Assembly (NCBI RefSeq): GCF_014645895.1
Contig: NZ_BMMP01000015.1
Location: forward strand, 62,001 to 126,000
Length of the DNA: 64,000 nt
Source: Streptomyces daqingensis
Lineage (GTDB): Bacteria; Actinomycetota; Actinomycetes; Streptomycetales; Streptomycetaceae
Direction of reading: 5' to 3'
A program made the translations under genes and the position numbers. The notes under the pieces were generated by a model. That model had not been told where the DNA came from and did not search any database. It was given only the letters and a program-made list of their open reading frames with translations. This document shows, in pieces, positions 43,046-52,433 of this stretch. The number at the start of each line of letters is the position of its first letter. The stretch's first letter is position 1.

Positions 43046-46000
43046 ACCTCCCCCCGGACACGCTCGTCCCAGCCCGAACCCGAGCCGGGGTCGGGGTCGG
43101 GGTCGGGGTCGGGCTCGGTGTCATGGCCGGGGCTGCCCGTGAAGTAGCCCGTCATCGCCCTGAGCGTGGGCTGCTCGAAGAAGCACACCACCGGATAGTC
43201 GGTCCCGAACTCCTCCCCCGCACGCCCCACCAGGCGGATCGCGCTGAGGGAGTCGCCGCCGGCGGAGAAGAACGACACGTCGTCGGCGAGGTGTTCGGTG
43301 TCCGCGCCGAGGGCGTCCGCCCACAGCTTGCGCAGCGTCGCCTCGACGTCCGGGCCGCTCGCTCCGGTTGCCGGGCCGTCCGTACGCGGCTGCGCCAGCG
43401 CCGGTACCGTGCCCGGCGGCAGGGCGGAGCGGTCCAGCTTTCCGTTCACGTTAAGGGGGAGTTCGGGCAGCACGGCCCACTCCCGGGGAACCATGTAGTG
43501 CGGCAGCCTCGCGTCCAACTGCCGCTCCAGCCCGGCCGGATAGGACGGATCCGCCGCCCTGCCCGCGTCCTCGGGGACGACGTATCCGACCAGCCGGCTG
43601 CCGCGCAGCGGGTCGCGGCGGGCCACCACGGCCGCGTTCCGCACTCCGGGAAGTCCGCGCAGCGCCCGGTCCGGTTCGGCCGGCTCCACCCTGAACCCGC
43701 TGATCTTGACCTGGTCGTCGGCGCGCCCGCGGAAGACCAGCGCTCCGTCGGGACGGGCCTCGACGAGGTCGCCCGTGCGGTAGCGGACTCCTCCGGTGGT
43801 GGGCACGAACCGCTCCTGGGTCCGTTCCGGGTCCGAGTGGTAGCCGAGCGCCACCCCCGGCCCGGTGACGTGCAACTCCCCCACAGTTCCTGCGGGGACG
43901 GGCCGTCCCTCTGCGTCCAGCACGTCCAGCCGGGTGTTGTCGATCGGGTACCCGATGGGGATCGGCCCGTCGCCGCCGCCCGCCGGAGCGGCCGGTACGG
44001 CGTGGGCGGTGGCGAGGACGGTGACCTCCGAGGGCCCGTAGATGTTCACCGTCTCGTACGGCGCTCCGGTGTGCGGGCGCCTTGTCAACTGCTCGCCGCC
44101 GCACACCAGATGGCGCAGCGGAGGCTGCTGGTCCGGGGGCAGGGCGAGCACCTCCTCGGCGAGCGCCGTCGGGAGCATGGTGAAGGTGATGCCCTCCCGT
44201 GCGTACCAGCGGCTCAGGGCCCTGGGGTCGAGCCGCACGTCGTCCCCGGCGACGGAGAGGCTGCCGCCCGCCGTCAGCACGGGCCAGATCTCCAGCAGGG
44301 ACGCGTCGAAGCTCTGGCTGCACACGACGGCTCCGCGGGTGCCGGGGCCGGCGCCGAAGCGGCTGTGATGCCACTGGACGAGGTTCACCAGTCCGCGGTG
44401 GCTGAGTTCGATGCCCTTCGGCCTGCCCTCGGAGCCCGACGTGTAGATCAGGCAGCAGGTCTCCGAGGGCCCTCCCGACGCGGCCGTACGGGATGCGGGA
44501 CCGTGCCCGGCGGAGCCGGCCGCCGCGCCGGTGTCGAGCGTGGTGACGCCTTCGGGGAGCGGCGGCAGGGCGGGAGCGCCACCGTTCGTGAGGACGATGC
44601 GGGTCCCGCTGTCCTCGAGGACGTCGGTCACGCGCTGAGGCCCGAGCGCCGGATCGAGCGGCAGGCAGGCGCGTCCGGCCTTGAGGACGGCCAGCGCGGC
44701 GACGACGAACCCCGCGGAGCGCGGCAGCCACAGCGCGACCGGCGGCCCGTCCTGCACCGGCAGCCCGCGTATCGAGTCCGCCAGACGCTCCGCACGTTCG
44801 TCCAGTTCGCCGTAGCTCAGCGAGCAGTCCGCCGCGCTGACAGCGGGACGTCCGGGGGCCCGCCGGGCCTGCCTCGCGAAGAGCTCGTGCACGGTGGTGT
44901 CCTCGACGGGCCGGGCGGTGCCCTCCGCCGAGGCTCCCGTGCGGGGTGCGGCCGGCCGCGCGGAAGGATCGGCCGCGGCAGCGCGGAGGATGCGCTCGAA
45001 CCGTGCCGCGAAGCCGGCGACCGTCGCCTCGTCGAAGAGGTCGGTGCTGTACTCGAAGCGGCACTCGACCCCGTCGCCCGTCACCGAGAAGTACACCGTC
45101 AGGTCCACCAGCGCCTTGTCCGCTCCGACAGCTGCGGGACGTGCGGTGACGTCGGGAAGGTCGAGGAGGAACGGCGGTCCGCTCTCGTACTCGGCCATGA
45201 CCTGGAAGACGGGTGTGCGGGAGGTGTCCTCCCTGGGCGGCGCGACCGCGTTGACGACGCTGTCGAAAGGCGTCCCGGAGTGGTCGTACGCGTCGAGCGT
45301 CGTGCTCCTCACCCGTTCCAGCAACTGCCGGAATGTGGGGGTGCCGCCCAAGTCCAGGCGCAGGGCGAGGGTGTTGACGAAGAAGCCGACCATGTCGTGG
45401 GTGCCCTCGGGGCGGTCGGAGATCGGCGTGCCGATGACGATGTCTTCCTGGCCGCTGACCTCGTGGAGCATCGCCGCGTACCCCGACAGAAGCGTCATGA
45501 ACAGCGTCGCCCGCGCGCTGCGGCCCGACTTCCGCAGCCCTGCGACGAGTTCGGGCGGAAGGGTCCGGTGGAGGGACCGGCCCCGTGCCGACGGTCTCGG
45601 CGGCCGCGGCCTGTCCGCCGGGAGGTCCAGCACCGGCAGTTCGCCGCTCAGCGTCTCCTTCCAGTAGGCGAGGTCCCCGTCGCGGTCGTCGCCCGTCGTA
45701 CGCGCGTCCGTCGCCTGACGGCGGCTGATGTCCCGGTAGCTGTACGGCAGTTCGGGCAGTTCTGCCCGCGAACCGGACCGCGCTGCGCGGTAGAGGGCGG
45801 ACAGGTCGCGCGTGACGATGCCCGCGGAGACCCCGTCGACGACGATGTGGTGGAAGGAGAGGACGAGCACATGCCTCTGCTCGTCCAGCCTCAGCAGCCG
45901 GGTGTGGAAGAGGGGCCCGCGTTCGAGGTCGAAGCGCCGCTCGCTCTCCTCGGCCAGCGCCTCGCGCACGACTGCCGCTTCGCTGCTCCCCGGGCAGTCG

Positions 46001-49000
46001 ACGACGGGGAGTTCGGGAGCGGCATGCGGCATGACGTACTGCATGGGCTCGCCGCTCCCCTGGGTGCGGAAGACCGTCCGCAGCACCTCGTGGCGTTCCG
46101 TCAGCCGGCTCAGCGCCTCGCGCAGCGCGTCCGTGTCCAGGGGGCCGTCGAGCGGGATCGCCGCGGGTTCGTTGTACGCGGAGCGGCCGGGCAGCAGCTG
46201 CTCCAGGATCCAGATACGGCGCTGGCCGGGCGAGAGCGGAGCGCCCTCCGAGAGCTCGCCGGACGGCTCGACTGGCGGCGGACTGCCGGACTTTCGCCGG
46301 GCGGGCTGCCGCACCTCGACTGTTTCACGGCCGGGCTGCGGTCCGTCGCCGTGCAGCGACTGCCGCAGGGCGTTCAGACGGGGCAGCCCGTCCAGGAGCG
46401 CGCGATGCGGCACACCGAAGTCGAGCAGGGCGGCGACCTCGTCGACGCCGGCCGCGCGGAGGGCGTCCACGACCGGCAGGCACTGCTGCGGGCTGCCGAT
46501 GAGCGCCCGCTGGTCGCAGTACCGCTCGTACGCGCGGCTGAAGACGGCGTCGAGATCGTCCTCGCTGAGCGAGGCCAGGTCGACGCGCCGGCCGAGGCTG
46601 CTCGTCATCTGCCCGAACAGCGACAGGGAGGAGCGCATGTAGCGGAAGAGCGGCTTGTACGCGGTGGCCCTGGCTTTCGCGTGGTCGTCCGCGAGGTAGG
46701 TGTGCAGCAGCACGGCGACCCTGCCCGCGTCCGGATCGAGGCCGCGCTCGGCCCGGGCCCGGCGGTAGAGCGCGATGTTCTCGGCGAGCTGCTCGGGGCT
46801 CTGCCCCATGAGGTTGGTGACGACGCCCAGGTCGTGGTGGCCCGCCTTCTCGTACGACGCGGGGTTGCCCACGATGGCCGTGTACATGGGGAGTTCGCGC
46901 TGGAAGGGACGGGGGAAGATCCTCAGGTCCGCCTCGTCGGCGCCCGTCCGCCTCCGCAGGCCCCGACCGCTCCACAACGCCCGCACGTCCGCGACCTGTT
47001 CGTACATCGACTCCCGGTGACTGCCGAAGCGTTCGGGGAAGAAGGCGAAGTCGTGGGCGTTCCAGCCGCTGGCGCAGCCCAGGCCGACCCTGCCGCGGGA
47101 GAGGTTGTCCACCACGGACCACTCTTCCGCGACTCTCAGGGGATCGTGCAGCGGCAGCACGACGGAACCGGCGTTGATGCGGATCCGTTCGGTCTCCCGT
47201 GCCAGCGCGGCGGCCAGCACCGACGGGTTGGGGAAGACGCCGCCGAAGGAGTGGAAGTGGCGCTCCGGCAGCCAGAGGGCGTGGAAGCCCTGCTCGTCGG
47301 CGAAGCGGGCGGCCTCCGTGATCGTGTCGTAGGCGTCGGCGGCGGACTCCTGCTCCGGATAGTCGCCGAAGAAGTACAGGCTCACCTCGGGTGCGGCACG
47401 GGGACGCTGCGGCGGGGAGACGGTGCTCGTCCGCGCCGGCGCCCGCCCTGCCCTCCGGCGCGGGAAGAAGCCCGCCCCGCGCAGCTCCCGCAGGGACTCG
47501 GCGACAGCCCGCTCGACGAAGGCGATGTCGTCGTCCGAGTGCGCGGTGGAGAGGAAGAAGTTCCGCCACTCCCAGACGTAGACGCCCCGCAACACCAGGT
47601 GGTGGTAGAGGAGTTCCATGTCGGCGCGGTGCTCGAAGCGGAACATGGAGCCGTAGCGGACGGCCCTGAGCGGGAACTCCTCGTCCTCGAAGAAGCGGTT
47701 GAGCCTGTCGGTGAGCTGCTCAGTACGGGAGTTGAGGCTCCTCTGGACCTCGCCGTCCTCCTCGCTCAGACGCCGCAGCACGGCGCAGGCGGCAGTCATC
47801 GCGAGGGGATGCTGGAGGTAGGTGCCGCCGAAGAACGTCGTCTCACGTTCCGGGTAGCTGTCGTCGCCGTACTGCCACTGCCCGCCGTCGACACCGTCCA
47901 TGAGGTCGGCCCGGCCGGCGACGGCGCCGACGGGGAAGCCCCCGCCCAGCAGCTTCCCGTAGGTGGCGAGATCGGGCACGACCCCGTACAGCTCCTGCGC
48001 ACCGCGCGGGTGCGGCCGCAGCCCGGTGAGCATCTCGTCGAAGAGCAGGACGATGCCCGTGCGGCTCGTCAGCTCGCGCAGCTCCCGCACGAACTCCACG
48101 GGCCGGAGCGAGGGGTTGCGGCTCTGCACGGGCTCGACCGCCACGGCCGCGATCTCGTGGGCGTGCTCGGCGATGGTGTCGAGACTCTCCGGCGCGCCGT
48201 AGTCCAGCACGATCAGGTCGGCCATGGCGCCCTCGGGGACGCCCGGCGACAGCGGGACGGTCCGGCGGTCGGAGCCCTTGCCGACGCTGCGGCCGAGGGT
48301 GGCGTCCGCGTGCCCGTGGTAGGCACCGTGGAACACGACGATCTTGGAGCGTCCGGTGGCGGCGCGGGCCAGGCGGAAGGCCGACGCGTTGGCCTCGGTG
48401 CCGGACGTCGCGAAGGCCGCGCGCTCCAGGCCGGTCATGGCCGTCAGAAGCTCCGCGGCCTCGCCCGTCTCCGGGCTGCGGGGGCCGAGCCGCAGTCCGC
48501 GGGAGAGGTGACCGCTCACCGCCTCGGTGAGGAAGTCCGGCTCGTGGCCGAAGAGCAGGGTGCCGAAGCCCATGGTGATGTCGACGTACTCGTTGCCGTC
48601 GACGTCCGTCAGCCGGGCGCCCTTCGCGTGCCGTGCGGCCAGCGGATACAGCATCTCCTTGGTGGAGTTGCGGAAGCCGACGGTGGCGCGGCTGTCGGCG
48701 AGCACGGGCCGGTAGCGGCCGGCGAGCGCCTTGGAACGTGCCGTGCGGGCGGTGAACCGCTCGACCAGCTCGTCGACATGACCTCGTGATCCGGGCACCG
48801 CCGACGCCATGGACGCGTCCCGGGAGACCGTCACCCGCGGCCCGTGGACCCGGGCTCCGGCCCCGGCGGCAGGGCGGGACTCCGGGACGGATCCGGGTGC
48901 GGGCCGCGGCCCCGCCTGCTCAGGCCCCGTGTGCTCAGGCCCCGTGTGCTCCGGCCTCGCGTGCTCCGTGGCCTTGAGCTGCGCGATCTGGTCGGTGATC

Positions 49001-49053
49001 TTCGCTGCGAGAGCGGTGAGTTGCGTCAGGCCAGGACTGCCGGAGGCGCTCAT
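43042..49053 (-). CDS. Hybrid NRPS: aminotransferase-luciferase-like monooxygenase-C-A-PCP
   Basis: A 2003-residue assembly-line protein. Residues 1-75 carry a short coil (LTALAAKITDQIAQLKA) then a Pro-rich linker. A PLP aminotransferase of the glutamate-1-semialdehyde type occupies about 90-520 (PLP Lys near 367 in YGKLLGGGFP). A luciferase-like flavin monooxygenase follows at about 554-900 (LYFFGDYPEQ, LWLPERHFHSFGG, GLGCASGWN). Condensation at 939-1364 has HHIVVDG. Adenylation at 1391-1870 has LIYTSGSEGRPKG and YRTGDL; its ten-position code reads D-A-L-M-V-G-I-V-L-K by my alignment to GrsA, suggesting a hydrophobic or aromatic residue, not assigned. PCP at about 1905-1975 has GGDSL. The order fits beta-amination, alpha-hydroxylation and one peptide bond. 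ATGA overlaps at both ends. Confidence 0.88.
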   Translation of the reverse strand: MSASGSPGLTQLTALAAKITDQIAQLKATEHARPEHTGPEHTGPEQAGPRPAPGSVPESRPAAGAGARVHGPRVTVSRDASMASAVPGSRGHVDELVERFTARTARSKALAGRYRPVLADSRATVGFRNSTKEMLYPLAARHAKGARLTDVDGNEYVDITMGFGTLLFGHEPDFLTEAVSGHLSRGLRLGPRSPETGEAAELLTAMTGLERAAFATSGTEANASAFRLARAATGRSKIVVFHGAYHGHADATLGRSVGKGSDRRTVPLSPGVPEGAMADLIVLDYGAPESLDTIAEHAHEIAAVAVEPVQSRNPSLRPVEFVRELRELTSRTGIVLLFDEMLTGLRPHPRGAQELYGVVPDLATYGKLLGGGFPVGAVAGRADLMDGVDGGQWQYGDDSYPERETTFFGGTYLQHPLAMTAACAVLRRLSEEDGEVQRSLNSRTEQLTDRLNRFFEDEEFPLRAVRYGSMFRFEHRADMELLYHHLVLRGVYVWEWRNFFLSTAHSDDDIAFVERAVAESLRELRGAGFFPRRRAGRAPARTSTVSPPQRPRAAPEVSLYFFGDYPEQESAADAYDTITEAARFADEQGFHALWLPERHFHSFGGVFPNPSVLAAALARETERIRINAGSVVLPLHDPLRVAEEWSVVDNLSRGRVGLGCASGWNAHDFAFFPERFGSHRESMYEQVADVRALWSGRGLRRRTGADEADLRIFPRPFQRELPMYTAIVGNPASYEKAGHHDLGVVTNLMGQSPEQLAENIALYRRARAERGLDPDAGRVAVLLHTYLADDHAKARATAYKPLFRYMRSSLSLFGQMTSSLGRRVDLASLSEDDLDAVFSRAYERYCDQRALIGSPQQCLPVVDALRAAGVDEVAALLDFGVPHRALLDGLPRLNALRQSLHGDGPQPGRETVEVRQPARRKSGSPPPVEPSGELSEGAPLSPGQRRIWILEQLLPGRSAYNEPAAIPLDGPLDTDALREALSRLTERHEVLRTVFRTQGSGEPMQYVMPHAAPELPVVDCPGSSEAAVVREALAEESERRFDLERGPLFHTRLLRLDEQRHVLVLSFHHIVVDGVSAGIVTRDLSALYRAARSGSRAELPELPYSYRDISRRQATDARTTGDDRDGDLAYWKETLSGELPVLDLPADRPRPPRPSARGRSLHRTLPPELVAGLRKSGRSARATLFMTLLSGYAAMLHEVSGQEDIVIGTPISDRPEGTHDMVGFFVNTLALRLDLGGTPTFRQLLERVRSTTLDAYDHSGTPFDSVVNAVAPPREDTSRTPVFQVMAEYESGPPFLLDLPDVTARPAAVGADKALVDLTVYFSVTGDGVECRFEYSTDLFDEATVAGFAARFERILRAAAADPSARPAAPRTGASAEGTARPVEDTTVHELFARQARRAPGRPAVSAADCSLSYGELDERAERLADSIRGLPVQDGPPVALWLPRSAGFVVAALAVLKAGRACLPLDPALGPQRVTDVLEDSGTRIVLTNGGAPALPPLPEGVTTLDTGAAAGSAGHGPASRTAASGGPSETCCLIYTSGSEGRPKGIELSHRGLVNLVQWHHSRFGAGPGTRGAVVCSQSFDASLLEIWPVLTAGGSLSVAGDDVRLDPRALSRWYAREGITFTMLPTALAEEVLALPPDQQPPLRHLVCGGEQLTRRPHTGAPYETVNIYGPSEVTVLATAHAVPAAPAGGGDGPIPIGYPIDNTRLDVLDAEGRPVPAGTVGELHVTGPGVALGYHSDPERTQERFVPTTGGVRYRTGDLVEARPDGALVFRGRADDQVKISGFRVEPAEPDRALRGLPGVRNAAVVARRDPLRGSRLVGYVVPEDAGRAADPSYPAGLERQLDARLPHYMVPREWAVLPELPLNVNGKLDRSALPPGTVPALAQPRTDGPATGASGPDVEATLRKLWADALGADTEHLADDVSFFSAGGDSLSAIRLVGRAGEEFGTDYPVVCFFEQPTLRAMTGYFTGSPGHDTEPDPDPDPDPGSGSGWDERVRGEV
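43087..43113 (+). repeat. GGGGTC hexamer run at the NRPS 3' end, possible G-quadruplex
   Basis: Four tandem GGGGTC units followed by GGG on the plus strand. On the minus strand they encode the Asp-Pro run in the C-terminal tail of the NRPS. Four consecutive G-tracts with 2-base loops could fold as a quadruplex. Confidence 0.7.
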
Positions 49054-52000
49054 CGGGCCACGCCCGCGGTCCGGCCGTCCGACGGTGCCGCCTGCAGGCC
49101 GGCGGCGAGCAGCTCCGACACCTGCTGCATCAACTGCATCTGGATCTGCATGAGTTGGTTGACCTGCGCGGTGAGGGCGTCGACCGACGCCTGGGTGGCG
49201 TAGGGAGCTGCCGCGGCGGGCGCGGGGCCGTCGGCTGACCCCGACTCGGCGGTGGGCGCCGGGAGTTGGCCGGGCGTGTCCGGCCCGTCCGCGGGGGACG
49301 GCGTCTCCTCGGCCGGCATGCGGGCCTCACTTCCGGAGCGCTCGGCCACCAGTCGTGCCAGCAGCAGCGGCGTGTCGACCCCCTCGAAGACCTCGCGCAC
49401 GGCGACCTTCACGCCGTAGAGGTGCTCGACGTCCTGCAGCAGATTGATCATCCGCAGAGAGTCGGCTCCCAGGTCGAAGAACGGTACTTCCGCCTCGCAC
49501 TCGGCCTCGTCGATGCCCAGGTGATCGGCCGTCAGCCGTATCACGTGAGCCAGTGCTTCCTCTTCCGCCCTCGTCATCACAGGTCCCCCTTCGTCTTCTT
49601 CGGCTTTCTCGGGCGCCGGGCTCTCGACGAGCTCGGGCCCCGTCCAATAGGACTTGCGCTGGAACGGATAGCCCGGCATGGGCACCCGCCCGCCGCCGCT
49701 CCAGCCGACGGCCTCCCGCCAGTCGAGCGCGTAGCCCCGGCAGTGCATCTCCGCGACGGCCGTCCACAGCGGCGTCAGCTGCCCGCCCGCCCGCACCGTC
49801 GGCAGCGCCGTGACGGACAGACCGGCACGCGCGGCGAGGCCGCTCAGTACGGCACCGGGCCCCAGCTCCTGGAGGACTGCGCAGCCCAACCCGGCGAACT
49901 GCTCGAGCACGCGGTCGAATCGCACGGCCTCCCGGGCCTGCCTGCGCAGGTACGCCGCATCGGGCACCCAGTCCGCCGGCCGTACCGCGCCGTCCACCGC
50001 GCTGACGAAGGGCAGCCGCGTGGGACGCAGCCCTGCCCGTGCGGCCAGCGCCTCGAGTTCGTCGAGAACCGGCTCGACCAGGTGGCTGTGGAAGGCGCGG
50101 CCGACGGCGAGCCGGTGGACGCGCACCGAACGCGCGGCCAGGAGGGCGGCGGCCCGTTCGACCTCCTCCACCGGACCGGCGACCACCTGGTGCCGCTCCC
50201 CGTTCACCGCTGCCAGTTCGAGGCCCCGGCACTCCGCGAGCACTCGGGTCACGGCCTCCTCGCCGGCGAAGACGGCGAGCATGGCGCCGCCGGCGCAGCC
50301 CGTCTCCATCAGCCGGCCCCGTTCGGCGGTGAGGCGCAGACCGTCCTCGAGGGACAGCGCTCCCGCTCCGTACAGGGCCCCGTACTCACCCACGCTGTGG
50401 CCGGCGACGGCCGAAGGCTCCCCGTGCAGCGCCCGCCACAGCTCGCACTGCGCGGCCTGCAGGGCGAAGAGGACCGCCTGCCCGTCCTCCGGAACCTGCT
50501 CCGCAACCCGGTCCGCCTGCGAGCCGGCGCCCGTCAGCTGGACGAGCAGCGACCGCCCGTGCTCGTCCCTGAACTGCTCCTCGCAGGCGTCCAGCGTTCT
50601 GCGGACCGGCGTGAAGCGCGCGTACAACTCCCCTGCCATGCCCGGGCGGTTGTCGCCCTGGCCGCTGAACATCCAGCCCACGGGCGCGAGTCGGGTCCGG
50701 GGCACCACGCCCTCGGTCCACCGGCGGCGGGCGGACGTACGCCCGGCCCCCGGCCGCTCCCACTCCCCCTGCGGCCCTTGCTCGCGGGACGGTTGCTCCC
50801 GGGACGGTGCCGTGGACGGTTCATCGGCCTGCTGTTCCTCGGCCGAGGAGATGAAGTCGTCCAGCGCGTGGGCCAGTTCGGTACGCGTGCGGCCGAACAC
50901 CACGAGGCGGTGGCGCAGATGACGGCGGCCCAGGGCCTGGGTCGTCATCAGGTCCTCCAGGCGCGCTGCCGGACGGAGGGCGAGGTGCCCGCGCAGACGG
51001 GTCGCGGCTGCCAGCAGCGCCTGCCGTCCGAGCCCCGACACGGGCAGCAGCGTGGGCGTGCGCTCCCCGGCACCGCCGCCACTCGGCGCCGGGGCGCGGC
51101 CGCGGCTCCGGGAGCGGGGGGCCTCCTCGACGACCATGTGCACGTTGGTGCCGCCCACGCCGAGGGAGGTGACGGACGCCCTGCGCGGGGAGAGGTCCCG
51201 CGGCCACCGGCCCGGCTCCGTCGGCAGGTAGAACGGGCTGCCCTCCAGAGCGAGGAGTGGGTTGGCGGAGGCGAGTCCGGCGAGCGGCGGGACGGTTCCG
51301 TGCCGCAGCACCAGTACGGCCTTGATCAGCCCGGCCAGCCCCGAAGCCACGTCCAGATGGCCGATGTTGGCCTTGACCGCGCCGATCGCGCAGTAGCCGG
51401 TGCGGTCGGTGTCCTCGGCGAACGCCTCGCTGAGGGCGCCGAATTCGATGGGGTCGCCCTTGTAGGTGCCGGTGCCGTGCGTCTCCACATAGCCGATCGT
51501 CTCCGCGGACACCTCGGCGGAGGCCAGGGCCTGACGGATCACGTCCCGCTGCCCCTCGCCCGAGGGCGCGGTGAAGTGCTGCTTCGTCCTGCCGTCGTTG
51601 TTGACCGCGCTGCCCAGGATCACGGCGTGCACAGTGTCGCCGTCGGCGAGGGCGCGGTCGAGCCTCTTCAGGACGACGGCGGCCACACCGTTGCCTCCGA
51701 CGGTGCCGTCGGCCGACGCGTCGAAGGGACGGCACCGGCCGGTGCCGGAGAGCACGGAGCCGCCGGCGTGCTCGTAGCCCGTTATCTGCGGCACGTGGAC
51801 GGCCGCGGCACCCGCGACGGCGAGGTCCACCTCGCCGGTCAGCAGCGCCTGCCGTGCGAGATGCACCGCCACCAGCGAACTGGAGCAGGCGCTCTGGAGG
51901 CCGAAGGCCGGACCCTTCAGACCGAGCCGGAACGCGGTGCGGGTGGCGATGAAGTCGGTGTGCCCGCCGACGGTGCGGTGCAGGCCTGAGAGGAAGCTGC

Positions 52001-52433
52001 CGTCGAGGCTTTCGAGGACGTTGCTGTGCAGGTAGGACCGGAAGGGATAGAGGTGGAAGCCGCTGGTGGCGTACACACCCGTCCGGACACCGCTCTGCTC
52101 GCCCGCGTATCCGGCGTCCTCCAGGGCGTGATGGCAGCACTCCATGAACAGGCGGTGCTGCGGGTCCGTCAGTGCCGCCTCCCGGCCGCTCATCGAGAAG
52201 AACGGCGCGTCGAACTCGGCGATCCCGGAGAGCGGGGCTGTCGCCCCGACGTAACCGGGAGACCGGGCGAGAGCGGGTTCGACCCCCGCGGCCTCCAACT
52301 CGTCCGGAGTGAAGCGGCGGATGTGCGACCGTCCCGAGCGGATGGTCCGCCAGAACTCGCCCGCAGTACCGGCCCCCGGCATCCGCAACGCGATGCCGAC
52401 GACCGCTGTACGGCTGTCCGTCGAGGCAGTCAT
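49050..52433 (-). CDS. Type I PKS module KS-AT-ACP with C-terminal coiled-coil docking segment
   Basis: A 1127-residue single PKS module. KS at about 5-430 has active Cys183 in SACSSSL and the His motifs; AT at about 580-880 has GHSVGEY and RAFHSHLV, a malonyl-type pattern; ACP at about 948-1020 has DLGADSLRM. No KR, DH or ER is present, so the beta-keto group is left for the next protein's aminotransferase. The C-terminus (about 1078-1111) is a coil (DALTAQVNQLMQIQMQLM) likely to pair with the coil at the N-terminus of the NRPS protein. There is no loading domain before KS, so the starter must arrive as acyl-CoA or from a separate carrier. ATGA overlap with both neighbours. Confidence 0.9.
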   Translation of the reverse strand: MTASTDSRTAVVGIALRMPGAGTAGEFWRTIRSGRSHIRRFTPDELEAAGVEPALARSPGYVGATAPLSGIAEFDAPFFSMSGREAALTDPQHRLFMECCHHALEDAGYAGEQSGVRTGVYATSGFHLYPFRSYLHSNVLESLDGSFLSGLHRTVGGHTDFIATRTAFRLGLKGPAFGLQSACSSSLVAVHLARQALLTGEVDLAVAGAAAVHVPQITGYEHAGGSVLSGTGRCRPFDASADGTVGGNGVAAVVLKRLDRALADGDTVHAVILGSAVNNDGRTKQHFTAPSGEGQRDVIRQALASAEVSAETIGYVETHGTGTYKGDPIEFGALSEAFAEDTDRTGYCAIGAVKANIGHLDVASGLAGLIKAVLVLRHGTVPPLAGLASANPLLALEGSPFYLPTEPGRWPRDLSPRRASVTSLGVGGTNVHMVVEEAPRSRSRGRAPAPSGGGAGERTPTLLPVSGLGRQALLAAATRLRGHLALRPAARLEDLMTTQALGRRHLRHRLVVFGRTRTELAHALDDFISSAEEQQADEPSTAPSREQPSREQGPQGEWERPGAGRTSARRRWTEGVVPRTRLAPVGWMFSGQGDNRPGMAGELYARFTPVRRTLDACEEQFRDEHGRSLLVQLTGAGSQADRVAEQVPEDGQAVLFALQAAQCELWRALHGEPSAVAGHSVGEYGALYGAGALSLEDGLRLTAERGRLMETGCAGGAMLAVFAGEEAVTRVLAECRGLELAAVNGERHQVVAGPVEEVERAAALLAARSVRVHRLAVGRAFHSHLVEPVLDELEALAARAGLRPTRLPFVSAVDGAVRPADWVPDAAYLRRQAREAVRFDRVLEQFAGLGCAVLQELGPGAVLSGLAARAGLSVTALPTVRAGGQLTPLWTAVAEMHCRGYALDWREAVGWSGGGRVPMPGYPFQRKSYWTGPELVESPAPEKAEEDEGGPVMTRAEEEALAHVIRLTADHLGIDEAECEAEVPFFDLGADSLRMINLLQDVEHLYGVKVAVREVFEGVDTPLLLARLVAERSGSEARMPAEETPSPADGPDTPGQLPAPTAESGSADGPAPAAAAPYATQASVDALTAQVNQLMQIQMQLMQQVSELLAAGLQAAPSDGRTAGVAR

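Noticed and set aside
43123..48789. 1888-codon open frame on the plus strand, opposite the NRPS gene
   Set aside because: Antisense shadow: composition is Arg/Gly/Val/Ala-rich with no domain, while the minus strand carries all recognised NRPS motifs.
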